A DNA stretch of 64,000 bases. It comes from Phoronis australis (Eukaryota > Phoronida > Phoronidae). Each line of letters opens with the position of its first letter. Within the stretch, counting starts at the first letter, position 1. Where the stretch lies: contig NMRA01000045.1 of NCBI GenBank assembly GCA_002633005.1, positions 923,552 to 987,551 of the forward strand, written 5' to 3'. The notes beneath the pieces are model-generated. The model saw only the letters and a program-made list of their open reading frames with translations, was not told where the DNA came from and did not search any database. Below are positions 1 through 12,401 of the stretch, one piece after another. A program made the position numbers and the translations under genes.

Positions 1-773
1 TAAAACCAGCTGAATATTCATAGTGTTCCGTTTATTTGCCCCCTGATATGTAATATCGTGCTTAGAGCTGAAAATAATTTCAAAGTGATGTACCTAGATA
101 CTAATAAAAATGAACTAAAATACGGAATGTATAACTTTGGGGTGGACATTTAGCAGACGGACTATGGTATGAAAAATCAAGACAAAAACTGACAATAGGA
201 TATGACAATGTTTCTTGATAAATGGCCCCATTGTGGCATTAATGCTTTTGATAACAGTGGTGGCAATTGTGTTATTCCTTCTGCTTAGGGATAGGGTGCC
301 AGATGATCTCTGACCATGGTCAGATATAGTCCCACTGGGCCACTAAAGGGATTATCATTCCTTGTCAACTGGCAACATCAAGTTTAATGCGATTATCCTG
401 GGGCAGTGGATTGGAGAAGTGTATTTTGTATACAATTATCCAGTGGTTGTCACTGTCTGACTGAACTGTCTGACTGGTTCTTGTTTACTGCTGCCACTGC
501 AGAAACTGGAGCCCTGCAATTGCTCCTCGTTTTGCTGTGTTATAATATAGCATTACAGTCATTTTACTTGATCTAGGAGGGTTGATACAACATAGCTGAC
601 TGATGAGTGGTTTCCTTTGTTTAATTCTATTGTGAATGGGTCGTTGCTGATGACTTCTGTCTACAACACAGACAGTGTAGTTGGCTAATCCTGTGTGCTT
701 GACTGTGGATCACTGCAGAAAGATCCGGACTTGGAGATAGGATTTTTCAGCCTGTTAAGTCTACCTGTCGAAA
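1..773. other. 5' flank or first-intron sequence, no gene seen
   Basis: I see no coding exon here. An in-frame TAA at 756-758 lies just upstream of the ATG at 774, so that ATG is the first usable start of its frame unless a 5' leader is spliced in. A pyrimidine run ending in CAG at about 744-750 could be the acceptor of a leader exon. No TATA box or CpG-rich block is obvious. Confidence 0.5.
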
Positions 774-1937
774 ATGGGGTGTACTTGTTCAAAGCAATCA
801 ACTCGTAGGAGTACAAGTAAACAGGAAAAGGTGTCTGGAGAAAATGTCTCTGAAGTCGTTTCTATTGAGGAGGCGGCATGTGATAAGAGGATGGGTGACA
901 AGCTGGAACGCTTGGAGACTGATATATGTGGAAATAAGATGAGAAATGAGGCGAAGGATGGCTTAGGCAACAAGGAGATTTCACTGAATGTGGACGATGT
1001 TAGGGCAGTCTATGTCAAATGTTTGCCAGACACAGATGTGAGTCCTGAGATAGAATGCTGTGGGAGTACACTGTCGAATAGCTTGGAGACAGTGTGCCTT
1101 TTGAATGACAACTGTGAGGGTAGTCAGCATGAACTAAATGAGTTGTCTTCACAGAATGATATTTGCTACGCCAGTGTTCATCAATGTCCCAATATTTCAA
1201 CTGAAGAGTCGTGCAGTTCAGGTCATAATGGACAATATATGCCCCCATTTGCAGCCTGTGAGATATCAGAACAGAGTGCTAAGTTCACGGTGCCCCCGTC
1301 AATAACGTTCTCTCTGGTTGGCTACGAGAGCGGGAACGGCAACCTTGTGGCGACTGCCAGTGTCAACCCAGTTGTGTATGCGTCTCTACCAGTAGTCATT
1401 ACCGTCTCTACCAACAGTACTGATAAAGATGAAGATGAAAAAGGAGAAATGGTTGGCCAGTGCCAAGCACCCCAGAATAATGGAGTTGATATTACTACTG
1501 ATAACAACGAGGAAATCGGAGACAATAACCCGATGGATTACAAACTGAATTCACTAACATGGGATGTTTCTGCTGATGATGTTACCAGCACAACCTATGT
1601 AATCACGGAAACTGACTTGAGCTTTAATGTTGATTTGCACAATTTTGATGCTCCGCCAATACAGGGCATTTTGAAAACTAGGGCTCAGTCATCAAATTTT
1701 GCAAGACCAAAGAAGCGTGTTAGTTTCCCCGATGTTTTGGAAGATGTCGTCTGTATCGATACCCTCTCTGTGGGATCGATGTACGAAGAGGAGGATATTG
1801 GTGGTGTCATGGCCAATGGCAGCCATATTTGTGGCAGCCATGTTGATTGGAAAGATGCGTTAAGGTATTGGCAGTTAGACGGTTGTCCAGATCTGGATCG
1901 TGGGGTTGGTGACAGTTACCTGTGTCCTCGTCATCAG
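774..1937 (+). CDS. Alternative first coding exon with SH4-like lipidation signal and RVxF PP1-docking motif
   Basis: Seen: an ATG in good context (A at -3, G at +4), with an in-frame stop upstream, opens 388 codons up to a possible donor CAG|GTAGTG at 1937. The N-terminus MGCTCSKQ matches the Src-family SH4 pattern (Gly2 for myristate, Cys3 and Cys5 for palmitate). The body is Ser/Thr/acidic and looks disordered. Residues 315-318 are RVSF within KKRVSFPDVLEDV, a canonical PP1-docking RVxF motif. The exon ends in phase 0, as human PPP1R12A exon 1 does, and the next recognised exon (3782) starts in phase 0, so splicing them keeps the frame. Inference: this replaces the usual KVKF motif and first ankyrin repeat with a membrane-anchored PP1-binding head. 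Alternatively it is an independent gene inside or upstream of intron 1. The open frame runs on to 2198, but residues after the donor look like intron. An ORF this long with two coherent motifs is unlikely to be chance. Confidence 0.6.
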
Positions 1938-3781
1938 GTAGTGTTTGATGATCTTGTTTCTGCTCTTGTTCTAAGTGTGTGTTCTATAACTAGGTGTTGT
2001 TATGATGCCCAGAACACATCAATATTTCAAGTTGAGTGCCTATCATGGGATCTTCGCATTCCCAGTTGGCGCGTGGCTAGGTCAGCGCTATTCAGTTGTG
2101 TGTCTGGTGTGTTTTGCATCATTTTAATGGAGGTTCGTGCAGTTTTGTTCATTTCTGCTGGATTCACATGGTCCCTTGTACATCTGGGACTCATTTAGCA
2201 CCCTCTTTGGAGGAAATTTTCACTTAGAAAAATACTATACCGTAATGAAACTAACATACTGAAGTTTCACTCACACTACAAAGTTCCACAGTTCGATTCT
2301 GTGGTTGTTCATTCATGCGTCCCTTCAAACAAGCCGGTAATTTCGCTATGGGGCCTTTCATTCTGCTATGAGCGGAGTGTTGATGTAAACTATGAAGTTA
2401 ATCGAATCGTTCATATTAGTTTCGGCAGTTAATGGCGTCGAAGTAAACGGTAGGTGATGCTGTCTTCATTGAAATAATCGCAAGGTAGTACCAATATATC
2501 CCGTGCACGTTAAATTTTTTTAAGCTGACAATTTGAGAACATTTAAGTAGTGTACTAATCAACATAAAACTTCTTTCTAGTTCGATTGATGACTATTCGA
2601 GCAAAATATATAAGCAACTATTAGTGGCGACACTGTCCTATAATTGTTGACGATAGCAGTGGCCTATAGTGATAACTACGATGAAACCAAAGTTGACCTT
2701 CATACCACTCCGCAGCGTCGATGCTCCGCTGTTAAATCCACCTGTTTACTGGGAAGTTAACTGGCGCTGTTAACTTCGATCCAGGAGACCGAAGTTAACC
2801 TTCATACTGAGCACAACTCTCCAAAACATGGAAGCGTTGACCTTAGTACAAAAGGGTCTCATAGTGTTGGATGCAGGTTTTACTGCATGGTCTGATGTTG
2901 CCATTTACCATGAATGTTTATTGTGTACAATTGTGTTGACTTTAGTGCCTTTGTGTGAACCCTTGGCTAAGATTATCTATTTATGTGGGAAAGGTGTTAT
3001 ATGTACTACAATGGATGTTCATGTCTCACTTCTTGGATCATGGTTGAAGTGTGTTTGTTCAGACTAGGCTGTGATGAACCTTACCTGTGGAAATGCTAGG
3101 TCCCTCAAAACTGGTATCGCCATGCATTACAACCGTTGCTTGTGATCGTACCAGCTTTTCTCGCAAGCGTCTTGGGTCCATGGAATATAGCACTGGTGGC
3201 AATGTAGTTGGCATTTGGGATGTTGACATTTTACTTAGTGATGATTTCTTTTATGGGAGTCATGTATGTTGTCATACACATGAAGTAGTTGTGTCTAGTG
3301 CTAATATTTGTTGCTTACAGAAAGGTTTTGTATAGCATGATCTATTCTTTAAATATAACTCATTGAATTTATGTGATGATGTGTGGCAGTGACGATGATG
3401 ATATGGTAATGATGTTCAGAAAAGTGAAATATCTTCTGAACAATGCCCACTCTTTTGTATATGTACACATGTGCTAAGTCTACACGATACACGGTGTCAA
3501 CAGTTCTTAACAACTCGCCATCTTGCAAAATGTTTCAAAGACAAAACAAAACAAAATAAAATCTGAATTTTAAAGCTCCTGTACATATCATACTCTGTGC
3601 AATTTCTTTAAGAGAGCTCCCCCATGAATTTACATATATGTTATACTGATGCTTGAGTTGTTTTGAGAATTGGTGCAGCTTCATTTCATCTGTCAAGAAA
3701 TTTGTAATTTCCCCACATCATATATCGTGACCGAGTGCATATGGTAATCATCTGAGTTTGATATATGTGATCTTTTTGTAG
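1938..3781 (+). other. Intron between the alternative first exon and the ankyrin exons
   Basis: No exon was recognised. I looked specifically for the missing MYPT first exon (KVKF motif, first ankyrin repeat, ending TALHQ) and did not find it. Stretches near 2360-2460 and 2690-2810 share fragments such as GAAGTTAA in opposite orientations and may be a decayed inverted-repeat element. Confidence 0.5.
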
Positions 3782-3912
3782 GCATGCATCGATGATAACC
3801 TGGACATGGTGGAGTTTCTAATAGAAAATGGTGCTGACATAGACGTGTGTGACAACGAGGGTTGGACGCCTCTCCACGCTACTGCCTCGTGTGGTTACTG
3901 TGAAATAGCCAG
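3782..3912 (+). CDS. PPP1R12A: MYPT exon: second and third ankyrin repeats
   Basis: Encodes ACIDDNLDMVEFLIENG followed by GWTPLHATASCGYCEIA, nearly collinear with human ACIDDNVDMVKFLVENG and GWIPLHAAASCGYLDIA. The acceptor is TTTTTGTAG at 3781 and the donor is AG|GTAAGC. It enters in phase 0 and leaves two bases over. In human PPP1R12A the first exon also ends directly before ACIDDN, so this corresponds to exon 2. Confidence 0.95.
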
Positions 3913-4446
3913 GTAAGCTTGATCAGCATCCACTTGTGTGAGTAGAATGCAGTTCCACTGTCTCATCCTTAAAGTGGCAGGTGACCTCTTTAAGGGGATC
4001 CGTCTGATCAGCCGTGTGATGATCTGGTCACGAGTCCACCGACAGATCTGCCTTCTTATTATTAAGATGCTGATGACACAATTCGTGATTACATTCTCTT
4101 TAGTTGTAGTGATACACGGGATTGCCCAAAATATTTGCATTTGGCATTTGACTATTAGGCCAAGCATTGTGCCAAATGCTGAAACTGGTGATTGGTTCAA
4201 ATTCGGTAGTGAATGCTGCATTTGACAGTTATCCTTGAAGCTGCTAGGTGTAAAGTTCACAATAGGTATATGTAGTGTAACGGTACATTCTTCTTGGTTC
4301 AGACTACATTTTCACGTGTTCGGGTCATGAAGTTGTTGTTCACTGGAAACATGAAGTAATTTACGGTAGTAGTGAAACATTTCCTGTCAATCCTGTCCTG
4401 TATGATTGCCAGAACAGCGGCTGTTACCTTTGTCCACCATTTGCAG

Positions 4447-4565
4447 GTTTCTCCTTGAATATGGTGCCAACGCTGCCGCCGTCAACAATGATGGTGACCT
4501 TGCTATTGATCTCGCAACCGAAAATGATATGGAAGAACTTCTGGCTGAATACATGGAAAAACAGC
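4447..4565 (+). CDS. PPP1R12A: MYPT exon: ankyrin segment
   Basis: Continues the ankyrin domain with FLLEYGANAAAVNNDGDLA then a helix rich in acidic residues (NDMEELLAEYMEKQ), matching human GAVNSEGDTPLDIAEEEAMEELL. The acceptor is TTTGCAG and the donor is C|GTGAGT. It takes two bases from the previous exon and passes one on. The bases after the donor stay open to 4750 in this frame, but that is intron. Confidence 0.93.
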
Positions 4566-5883
4566 GTGAGTATCTGGCCCTGTGTGTCGTGCCCAAGGGG
4601 TCTCATCTTGAACGAGTTGGCGCTACTGCAATAGTCTCGGGGGTCTTAACCTTTAGAACCATTTTGATGCCTGTTATTCATTGGAGAAAACTGGTTCTTA
4701 AATCTGGGACCCTGTATGTGTCATATCAGCGCTCACACAGAAATTGTTAATGCTCGCATATAAAAGAGATTGATTGGAAAGTGCTGGCAAATGTATGTGT
4801 TTTCGGCAGTTTAGATATTGTTTTAGATGAGTGTTTAAGGTTTGTGGTATTGGTGATCCCATATCGGTGCTGTTTTGACTCTTTTTCCATCTCTGGTATC
4901 ATTTTAGGTTGGTCAGTGGCTTTGCTTTGGTAGTCATTTTCCCCAGTAGGCTATGTATTGCAGTGGTCCAATTTTCAAATGTTAGACAGCACCTCTCTAC
5001 CCAGTATGTGGAAGATGGTTGTTGAATAATGATTTTTGGTCCTAAATCATAGATTTTATTATCTGTGTGTACAGTTTTATACTGACTGAACTGCCTAGCC
5101 TATATAAGCGCTAGGATAATTATTTTTATGGCAAATTTTAGTATTTTGTAAAATAAAGTTGACCCTTATGTTGAGAGGAACAGACAAAAATTGGACAGTC
5201 GGCCAAAAGTCAAGTAAATGAACATTTCTAGCATGAGTTACCATAGTAAACAGTGATAAGTGTTTGCTATGCAGCACCATTACACGTGTGGTGTGTAAGA
5301 CCATCTGTACACCAACAGAATCATTAAACATTGCATACGGTTATCTTGTATCTCAAAATGCAAATAAGGCCGGTAAAGTTAGTGATAGCTGGGTCCACGT
5401 TCACCTTAAGCAAAAGGTGTCTGTCTTTTGAGGAGTTTCTCCATGATTTTTGTTACATTAAACGTAGAATATAAAAGCGAATACTCTAGATTGAGGTACT
5501 CTGGAAGCCGTTGGCTAGTAGGCATACTAACTATTAAGAGTTCTACAACATGGTGTTTTGTCTAGAATGCTGCTGTAGTTGTTATACTTTGCTGGAACAA
5601 TTTTCAATGTTACATTTTCAACTAGGGCTGAATTGGAACCTTTTGTGTACTTGTCTTCTGGTCATTAACCATAATTTCCACCCTTCCAGACGCACAAAAA
5701 TACAGTGGGAATTCCCCGATGTTAATGTTTGCCAAGACGGGAATTCTGTGGTAAAGTCAGTATAACAATTTCCCTACACAGAATTAAGTGTTAAAAACAA
5801 CTAATTCAGCATTTCTGCTGTATTTTTAGTGGACAAAAAGTACACTTGCCTTATACATTCATCCCATTTTTCCTCTTCTGCAG

Positions 5884-6043
5884 AAATTGATGCCGACTCG
5901 GCACGCAATGAGGAAGAGAACCGCATGCTGGCTGATGCCAACCAATGGCTGAATAATCGCAACGTACGCGAGAAGCCACACCCCAAGACCGGTGCGACGG
6001 CACTTCACGTGGCTGCTGCCAAGGGATACCTGAAAGTGATGCA
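5884..6043 (+). CDS. PPP1R12A: MYPT exon: inter-ankyrin linker and next repeat
   Basis: Encodes IDADSARNEEENRMLADANQW then TGATALHVAAAKGYLKVM. The family equivalent in human is EAARKEEERIMLRDARQW and GGTALHVAAAKGYTEVL. The acceptor is TCTTCTGCAG and the donor is CA|GTAAGT. The ALHVAAAKGY stretch is a hallmark of MYPT ankyrin repeats. Confidence 0.95.
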
Positions 6044-9000
6044 GTAAGTCGTTAAGACCTCAGACTTTTTTCAAAAGCTGCACAAACGCGTGCAAGCAAG
6101 GTTTTAAATGCTGTGGCTTGCCAAGTTGGCCATAATGACAAATGGCCACCAGTTACTCTCCTTCTCTCACCCACGCACCACGAGTGCCTTCAGCCCCAGG
6201 GAAATGTAAATTGTACCTCTGGTGCTGGCGTGGGTGTTTCTTTTCTTGATCTCGCCTGGTTCAGTCATGCCAGACCATAACACAGATGTTCTGTCCTGGG
6301 AACAGTGCCTCCTTTGTGATGTTTTGTTAGCCTTTCTTCCCTGTCTGTTTATTCTTGACATTAGCAAACAAATGGCATAAAATCAACACTCAAAGTCTGT
6401 AGCCCTGAATTCCTCTTGCGGGCTGTGATTAGGAAGGTTGAACACTGAAATAAGATTAATGTATAGTGGCATCAGCTCTAATCCGAGCCCTTTTATGTTA
6501 TACACTTTTACGTCACAATCCTTGATCTCCCAGCTTATTGTGGCTGGTTGGTTACTAATTCTGTTGGTCATATCTTTTATGCCAGATTACCATAGTACTA
6601 CTCAATGCATGAGACATGACATCTTGTCCTACTGGCCTCCCATTTCCATGATGGTTTGAGTGTAAATTTTGGGTACGAAAAGCAACAACTCTCAATTTCT
6701 GAAAAAAGTCCTTGAGATTTCTTTCATTTATTTCCTATGTGGCTCAAATTTGATGCATAAAGCTCCCCTTTTGAGAAATTGCAACAAAAGTTTGAATACG
6801 TCTTAACGCAAATGATGGATGCAGGGTTATGCCAGATTCAGTTCAGGAGTGGGTTAAGCGCTACTTGACATAATATGCCCTGTAGTGGGTTAGGAGTCTC
6901 TCAAAAGAGACTGCTGGAGGTGATAGAAATAGCTTACTGTTATTTTGTGAGCCAGTTGGTCATCTGATGTTACCCTTCAGGCTGAGAACTGGCACTGGTT
7001 TACATAAGGGATTATAAAGTTTATGGTTTATGACGTCCAGAACCAGAAATTAAAACGAGTGACGTTGTGTGCCTGGCACACAGTTTCTAGCACTTCTCAA
7101 GTGGCAATGCGTCTAAGTAAACCTGGTGTTTGTTTATTAGCCATTATTTTCTTGTGGAAAGTAAAGAATGGATTTAAAAGGTGCGTTTATGTCCATTCTC
7201 TTCTCGAGTTCAATCCGTCTTCATGTAAGGTCAGCCTCGCACTTAAAAAGTTATTTTTTGTTTTATTTTTGGACTGAGGCATGTATTGAACAGTGGTGAG
7301 ACCCGAGTTTGACTCATATGTTCACTGGTAGATATAAAGTGTTGAGGTCCATCTGGAAAGTAGTTGTGAGATTACCTTCATTATAAATAATTTAATTTAA
7401 AAACCCTGTTTTCTTTTTAAACTGATGTGAAGTGAATGAAGCCATGTATATCAAAAAGTTTTGCACGCACGCACACACACACACACTTGTTCTAACCATT
7501 TCTGATAGTAGTCACAATGTGAAGTATACCTTTTCGCTACATGTCATTGGAGTAGCTGGGGGACAACATTCAACGCCCCCTACAGACTACCCCTGTAATA
7601 TTGGAAATTTATGGCAGTGTGTTTTTTAGCATCGTTTTAAATTCTTTGCCATCATCATGCCACTGTCAAATTACCACTGTCAAATCACCACTGTGGTGTA
7701 GTGAGATATTCAAATAGTCTACTTCAAGTGTCCACCATTGCAATATGTCCGTGAACAAAAGAAATAGTGTAACAGTTTTGTCTTTGCCAGCGCAGCCCGA
7801 CTTGCTCACCAAAGTTTGAAATTAGGTCAATGGAAAGTCGCTTTGACTTGTATATCGGATGTTCTATACAAGGAAGTGCTATTAGGAGCTGTCTGTTTCA
7901 CAGCTGTATAGTCTTTACTAGCCAGACTTAGGTGTGCACCTGTTGTGGGAAAAGTGCTATTGTTGCATTGTTCTTGTAATGAGTTTGTTCTGTAATCTGC
8001 ACTTGACATTCCAAACCACACTGTGTCTCATTCAGATAGAAGGGACTGACTACCTTTAGGCAGTTGGTCATCTGACTGTGGTTCAAATTTCAGTTGTCAT
8101 ATGAATTGTTACTTTAACTTTAGTTTGTACTCTGGCGGTTTGAAAAGGAATCATTCAGCATACAGCTCTTTAGCATTGTGAAAGCATACTTTACCCAGGT
8201 GTGCAAGACGGTAGGAGTTGACAGGAACAAAACGGAATTTCTTTCGTTCATTTGAATGTCTCACTGCGCAGCTGTGGCAATTTGACTGTATGATGGTCCC
8301 AAAGAATTCATAAAAAACGTTGCATTCAAGAATTGCAGAATACTGTCCACTATCATATGGCCATGTTTAAAGGTGTATTTCATCTGCTGACGTTGCAGCT
8401 ATTTCATTGCTGTGACTGCTGGTGCATACTGGCGGGTACTTTGAATTTTGTNTAGTAGGTAGGGATGTCATATCATATCTAAAATCCAGACCAGCGCAAT
8501 ACCTGAGCACTTGGAAAAGGTGTACCTGAAATGACATAAATTCATGACATACCACATTCAGTTCATCTTTGTGTTCTTTCTAAGTCATAGTACCCTCTCT
8601 GTTGATTTATTTTGTTCTTATTCTGTTGTCACATGTAAGACAATGAACAAGATTATACTAAGATGTCAGAAATTTTGGGCACAATATGGCAGACGTAATA
8701 AATTACATTTTTTCATATTTTCCATTAAAGGAACTTGGCAGGAAAAGTAATTTTCCAAAATCAGGCTCAACATGGAGCCTAAACTTGGAACCCCCGTAGT
8801 CTTAGTTCTATGTGCTCTGCTGGTGAAGCTAAATCCCAGTCGATAAATGGTAGAGTATTTTAAGCATTGTTAACTGGTGAAATCACCAGCCTTCATTACA
8901 AGGAATGTCTGGAAGACAAGAGCGACAATAGGCCATTTGTAGTAAAATCATAAAAACTCTACGGATTTTGTTGTTTTATAATTCTGGTCAAAGCAGTTAA

Positions 9001-10224
9001 TGTCTAGAAGTCAATCCTATCCCATAGCAATCCCAAAACTGCATTTTCTGCCAAGAAACCAAATGTGTTTCTTTTAAGTAAGTATGACCAAAGTTAGTTA
9101 CACACAATAGCTACCATTAAACAGCGTTTTATTAATGGGCACTCATGTCTATGTTAGATGCCTTTTAAAAGGAAGAAAGTCAATTTTGACTTTTATAAAA
9201 ATTTCTCAAAATTTTCCCATCCCTTTGTTCCATCTGATTCGTGGACATTGCTGAGTGCATGTTGCATTCGCTGTTTCTGCTTGCTGTTTAGTCAATGTCA
9301 ATATCTATCTCCTGCTGTGAAAGGAAAACTAGGTTATGCCATCTGGTGTTGATTTTGTTGGGAAGCCATGGTGCCTGGCTGAATGTAATATGAAAACAAA
9401 TACACCATGCATTAGTGGGTGGTAATCTATATTGAATAATAAACTATGACAACAGTGGGGGGTCAGCCCACCAGGACAGAATCATTAATAGTTTGTTCTG
9501 CCAACAGATTTTGCTATGCTAAAAGTATGTTTTTATCCATTTTGCTGATTACTGCAGCAACAATTAAACTTCGAGCCTAGTCACACTGAGCTCAGATTGT
9601 GCAAACTGTCTTAACATCTTGATAAAATGGACAGGAGATGGGAGAAGACTGGTAACTTTGACATTTGCCCACAGTGCAGAACTTAAAGCTGGTCCCACAA
9701 AAAAATTTCTTGCTTGTTTTCAAGGCTGTTATTAGGGCTATGCTAGTGTGCCAGGGCTGTTAAGTTCTGTACAGAAACTGACACAGGCTCTGCGGTTATT
9801 GAGGCCAAAAGCGATCCTTAAACCTTTTGCCTTGTAAGAGTAAGCAAAAATTTACATCAAAACATTTAACATACATATTTTAGAACAATCCATAAGATTT
9901 TCAAAACATGCCAACAGTAAACCCAATAGTATGCCCATGAGTGTACAGTTGGAAAATTTTCCAAAAATATGTCTATAGGTTGGGCGTGGGCCTATTTTCG
10001 GAAAGTCGCGGTTGTTGTTGAATTGGACTTGAAAATTGCTACCTCTGTGTATTGCTAATGCCATGTGTCAACTCTATCAAGTGTTGCAGTCACATATTGT
10101 TACACTGAAGTGAGTGCCAATGAAGGATTTTGGTTGCACTTAATATTCTGTGGCACTGAATTCATTCTGTTCATCCTTAAATTTTCATTGGCATGCATGA
10201 TACATTTTCTGTCCCTTTTTCCAG
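6044..10224 (+). other. 4.2-kb intron
   Basis: No exon was recognised. It holds an ACGC/AC microsatellite near 7465-7487, a short CACTGTCAAAT repeat near 7661-7695, a single N at 8452, and one half-copy of a dispersed repeat at 9850-10020. Several short open frames show no recognisable protein features. Confidence 0.6.
9850..10020. repeat. Dispersed repeat, half-copy of the MITE-like element at 13474
   Basis: About 170 bp (AACATACATATTTTAGAACAATC, then GGAAAATTTTCC and TATTTTCGGAAAGTCGCGG) resembles 13671-13840 in the same orientation, with the same order of motifs. The opposite arm seen at 13474 is not evident here, so this copy looks truncated. Confidence 0.55.
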
Positions 10225-10369
10225 GATTTTACTTATGGCAGGCGTAGATATAGAAGCCAAAGACACTGACGGCTGGACGCCACTACACGCCGCTGCTCAC
10301 TGGGGCGAAGAAGAGGCCTGTAAACTACTAGTAGAGAACATGTGTAATATGGAGGCTAGGAATTATAGT
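10225..10369 (+). CDS. PPP1R12A: MYPT exon: ankyrin repeat
   Basis: Encodes ILLMAGVDIEAKDTDGWTPL and HAAAHWGEEEACKLLVEN, almost identical in pattern to human GWTPLHAAAHWGKEEACRILVDN. The acceptor is TTTTTCCAG and the donor is AGT|GTAAGT. It completes one codon and ends in phase 0. Confidence 0.96.
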
Positions 10370-10886
10370 GTAAGTACTGGCACCTATTGGTCAATGTTGG
10401 AACCAGGAGTTGTGCTTATGGTGCCACATGGTGGAGTGGGTTTATGAAGTACTAGTGAAGAATATGCAATACAGAACCAGGAATTAAAGTGTAAGTACTG
10501 GCACCTATTGGTCAATGGGGCAGCTGAGACTATGTATGTGCTGCCACATGGTGGTCAATGGTTGAAGAGTCATTGCACATGTATAGTCACATGATGGCTG
10601 GTGATTAAACTTGGGATTGCCTGATGAAGTCAGCAGATCAGGGATTGCTTGCTAGTCATTCCTTAACAAGTGAAATCGAGTAATCCCTAAGCCTATGATA
10701 TTCTTTGTGTATATTCCATTAATTAAAAGAGGTTGCATATTCAAATTTGTTGAATACAAAGATGACTAATTTGAGTTGCTTGACTGTAGAGAATTTTAGT
10801 TGTTGGAATATCTACTAAAGGAATGAACAATGCGAACCTGTAAAAAATGCATTCAGTGTCCTGTTATTGCAACTATTGTTTTTCAG

Positions 10887-10961
10887 GGTCAAACCTGTTT
10901 TGATGTAGCTGACGATGACCTATTAAAGTTATTAGAGGATTTAAAAATCAAACAAGCATCG
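10887..10961 (+). CDS. PPP1R12A: MYPT exon: end of the ankyrin domain
   Basis: Twenty-five codons, GQTCFDVADDDLLKLLEDLK and a short tail, matching human GQTAFDVADEDILGYLEELQ. The acceptor is TTTTTCAG and the donor is TCG|GTAAGT. It is in phase 0 at both ends. Confidence 0.95.
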
Positions 10962-11586
10962 GTAAGTATAACTATACAACTCAAGCAGGATTTTATCAAA
11001 GCATAATTTCTATCTGGTGCAAAAATCTGGTAAGTTCACTTGAACTTGGAGGAATTATAAAATACCACGAGGGAGATGGGAAGTAACTACAGAGGATATG
11101 TGATATTCTATTTATCGCCTATTTTGAACATTAAACTCTACAAAACAAAAATTAAAATCTGTTGTCCTTTGCATCTGTCTTATGTTGTACAATGGGTCAA
11201 ATCACACCTTTTCTATATTGAACGTTGCAGCATGCCGGTCATGTTTTCTCGCCAAATTGTTATCTCCCCTTGGAAATAATTATATAGGTTATTACCCTGT
11301 TGTTATTTTCTATTAAGGTTTGTAATGGCAGATAACATGGAAATATATCTACACCCCGTTAGACTGAGATGGAAAATGACTGCTCATTATGCGTGTCATG
11401 TGATCTACTTTCAAATTTGGGAGCTTCGTCTGGAATCAAACGTTCGGTTTTGAATGTCTGCTCGAGCAAGTTCTTATGGATGCTTCGCAACTTTCGCGAT
11501 TGCACTTTTGAAAACTAGACAGTTTTTTAGTTATTTTATAAGTGATTGATTCTGTCAGTGATTTTTTTATGTAATCCTCCTTTCAG

Positions 11587-11657
11587 CGTCGTGAAGATAG
11601 CAAGAAAGAAATTCCCCACCTTGACATCATTGAAACGAAACATCCGATGAAACGAAG
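11587..11657 (+). CDS. PPP1R12A: MYPT exon: post-ankyrin linker
   Basis: Encodes RREDSKKEIPHLDIIETK then HPMKR with two bases left over. It is basic and follows the ankyrin domain where human has EKRDKKSPLIE. The acceptor is CCTTTCAG and the donor is AAG|GTAAGT. Joined directly to the exon at 16575 it creates KRRTSITRMS. Confidence 0.85.
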
Positions 11658-11825
11658 GTAAGTCTTCCTTGTTTGTTGCTTGATTAGTGTTTCTTTCATA
11701 GCAATGTATGTTGGCATAGAAACTTTGAGGCTGGCCCTTAAATCAAGAAAGATTTTACAAGCATTTGTGTAACTTATATGCTGCTATGTTTTGGCTTGCT
11801 GTTAACCTAACTTATGGCTCACTCT

Positions 11826-12401
11826 TTAAGGTTATCTGGGCCCTTAATAAACGACCTCAACTCTAAATCAACTATCGAAAAGAACTATGCTTTGTCAACC
11901 ATTAAAAGTATAGTATATTTTTTGAAAGGAGAAAAATCGAGGATTCTAAAAATATGCTTTACGCTTCTTACTACTATGTCTTTGTAATTGCCACGTGGCC
12001 ACGTTTTAAGTCCGATTTTACTGAAACTTTTTTTAAATGAAAACTTTATGTCACGTTTCAAAAACGCTGTTAGGATTCATGCCTTGTGTTTTTGCCAGTT
12101 CATTTGGCATTTAATTCCTAACAGCATTTTTGAGACTTAACATAAAATTTCCATTTCAAAAAAATTTAGTAAAATCGACTGGGGGGGTTATTTTGCTATG
12201 AATGTACCTTTCTTGCACATGAAAATTTGACTTAAAAAAACATGGTCACGTAACAATAATAAAGACACAGTAGTAAGAAGCATATTTTTAGAATCCTCGA
12301 TCTTTCTCCTTTCAGAAAATATATATTTTTCATGGTTGACATAGCATAGCTTTTTCGATATTTGATTTGAGGTGGTTTGTTAAGGTCTTAGATAACCTTA
12401 A
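11826..12401. mobile_element. 576-bp foldback element with TTAA ends
   Basis: The ends are TTAAGGTTATCT and its exact reverse complement AGATAACCTTAA. Most of the two halves pair: for example, GAGGATTCTAAAAATATGC at about 11940 is mirrored by GCATATTTTTAGAATCCTC at about 12280. A central loop carries a further pairing around AACGCTGTTAGGA and TCCTAACAGCATTTTTG. TTAA at both borders fits the target duplication of piggyBac-type non-autonomous elements. No transposase is present. Confidence 0.75.

Noticed and set aside
1938-2198. C-terminal extension of the long open frame at 774
   Set aside because: After the CAG|GTAGTG donor the translation becomes hydrophobic and Cys-rich with no motif, unlike the acidic disordered part before it. 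It reads as intron.
3938-4225. 95-codon open frame overlapping the first ankyrin intron
   Set aside because: It lies inside the intron, in a different frame from the flanking exons, and shows no recognisable sequence.
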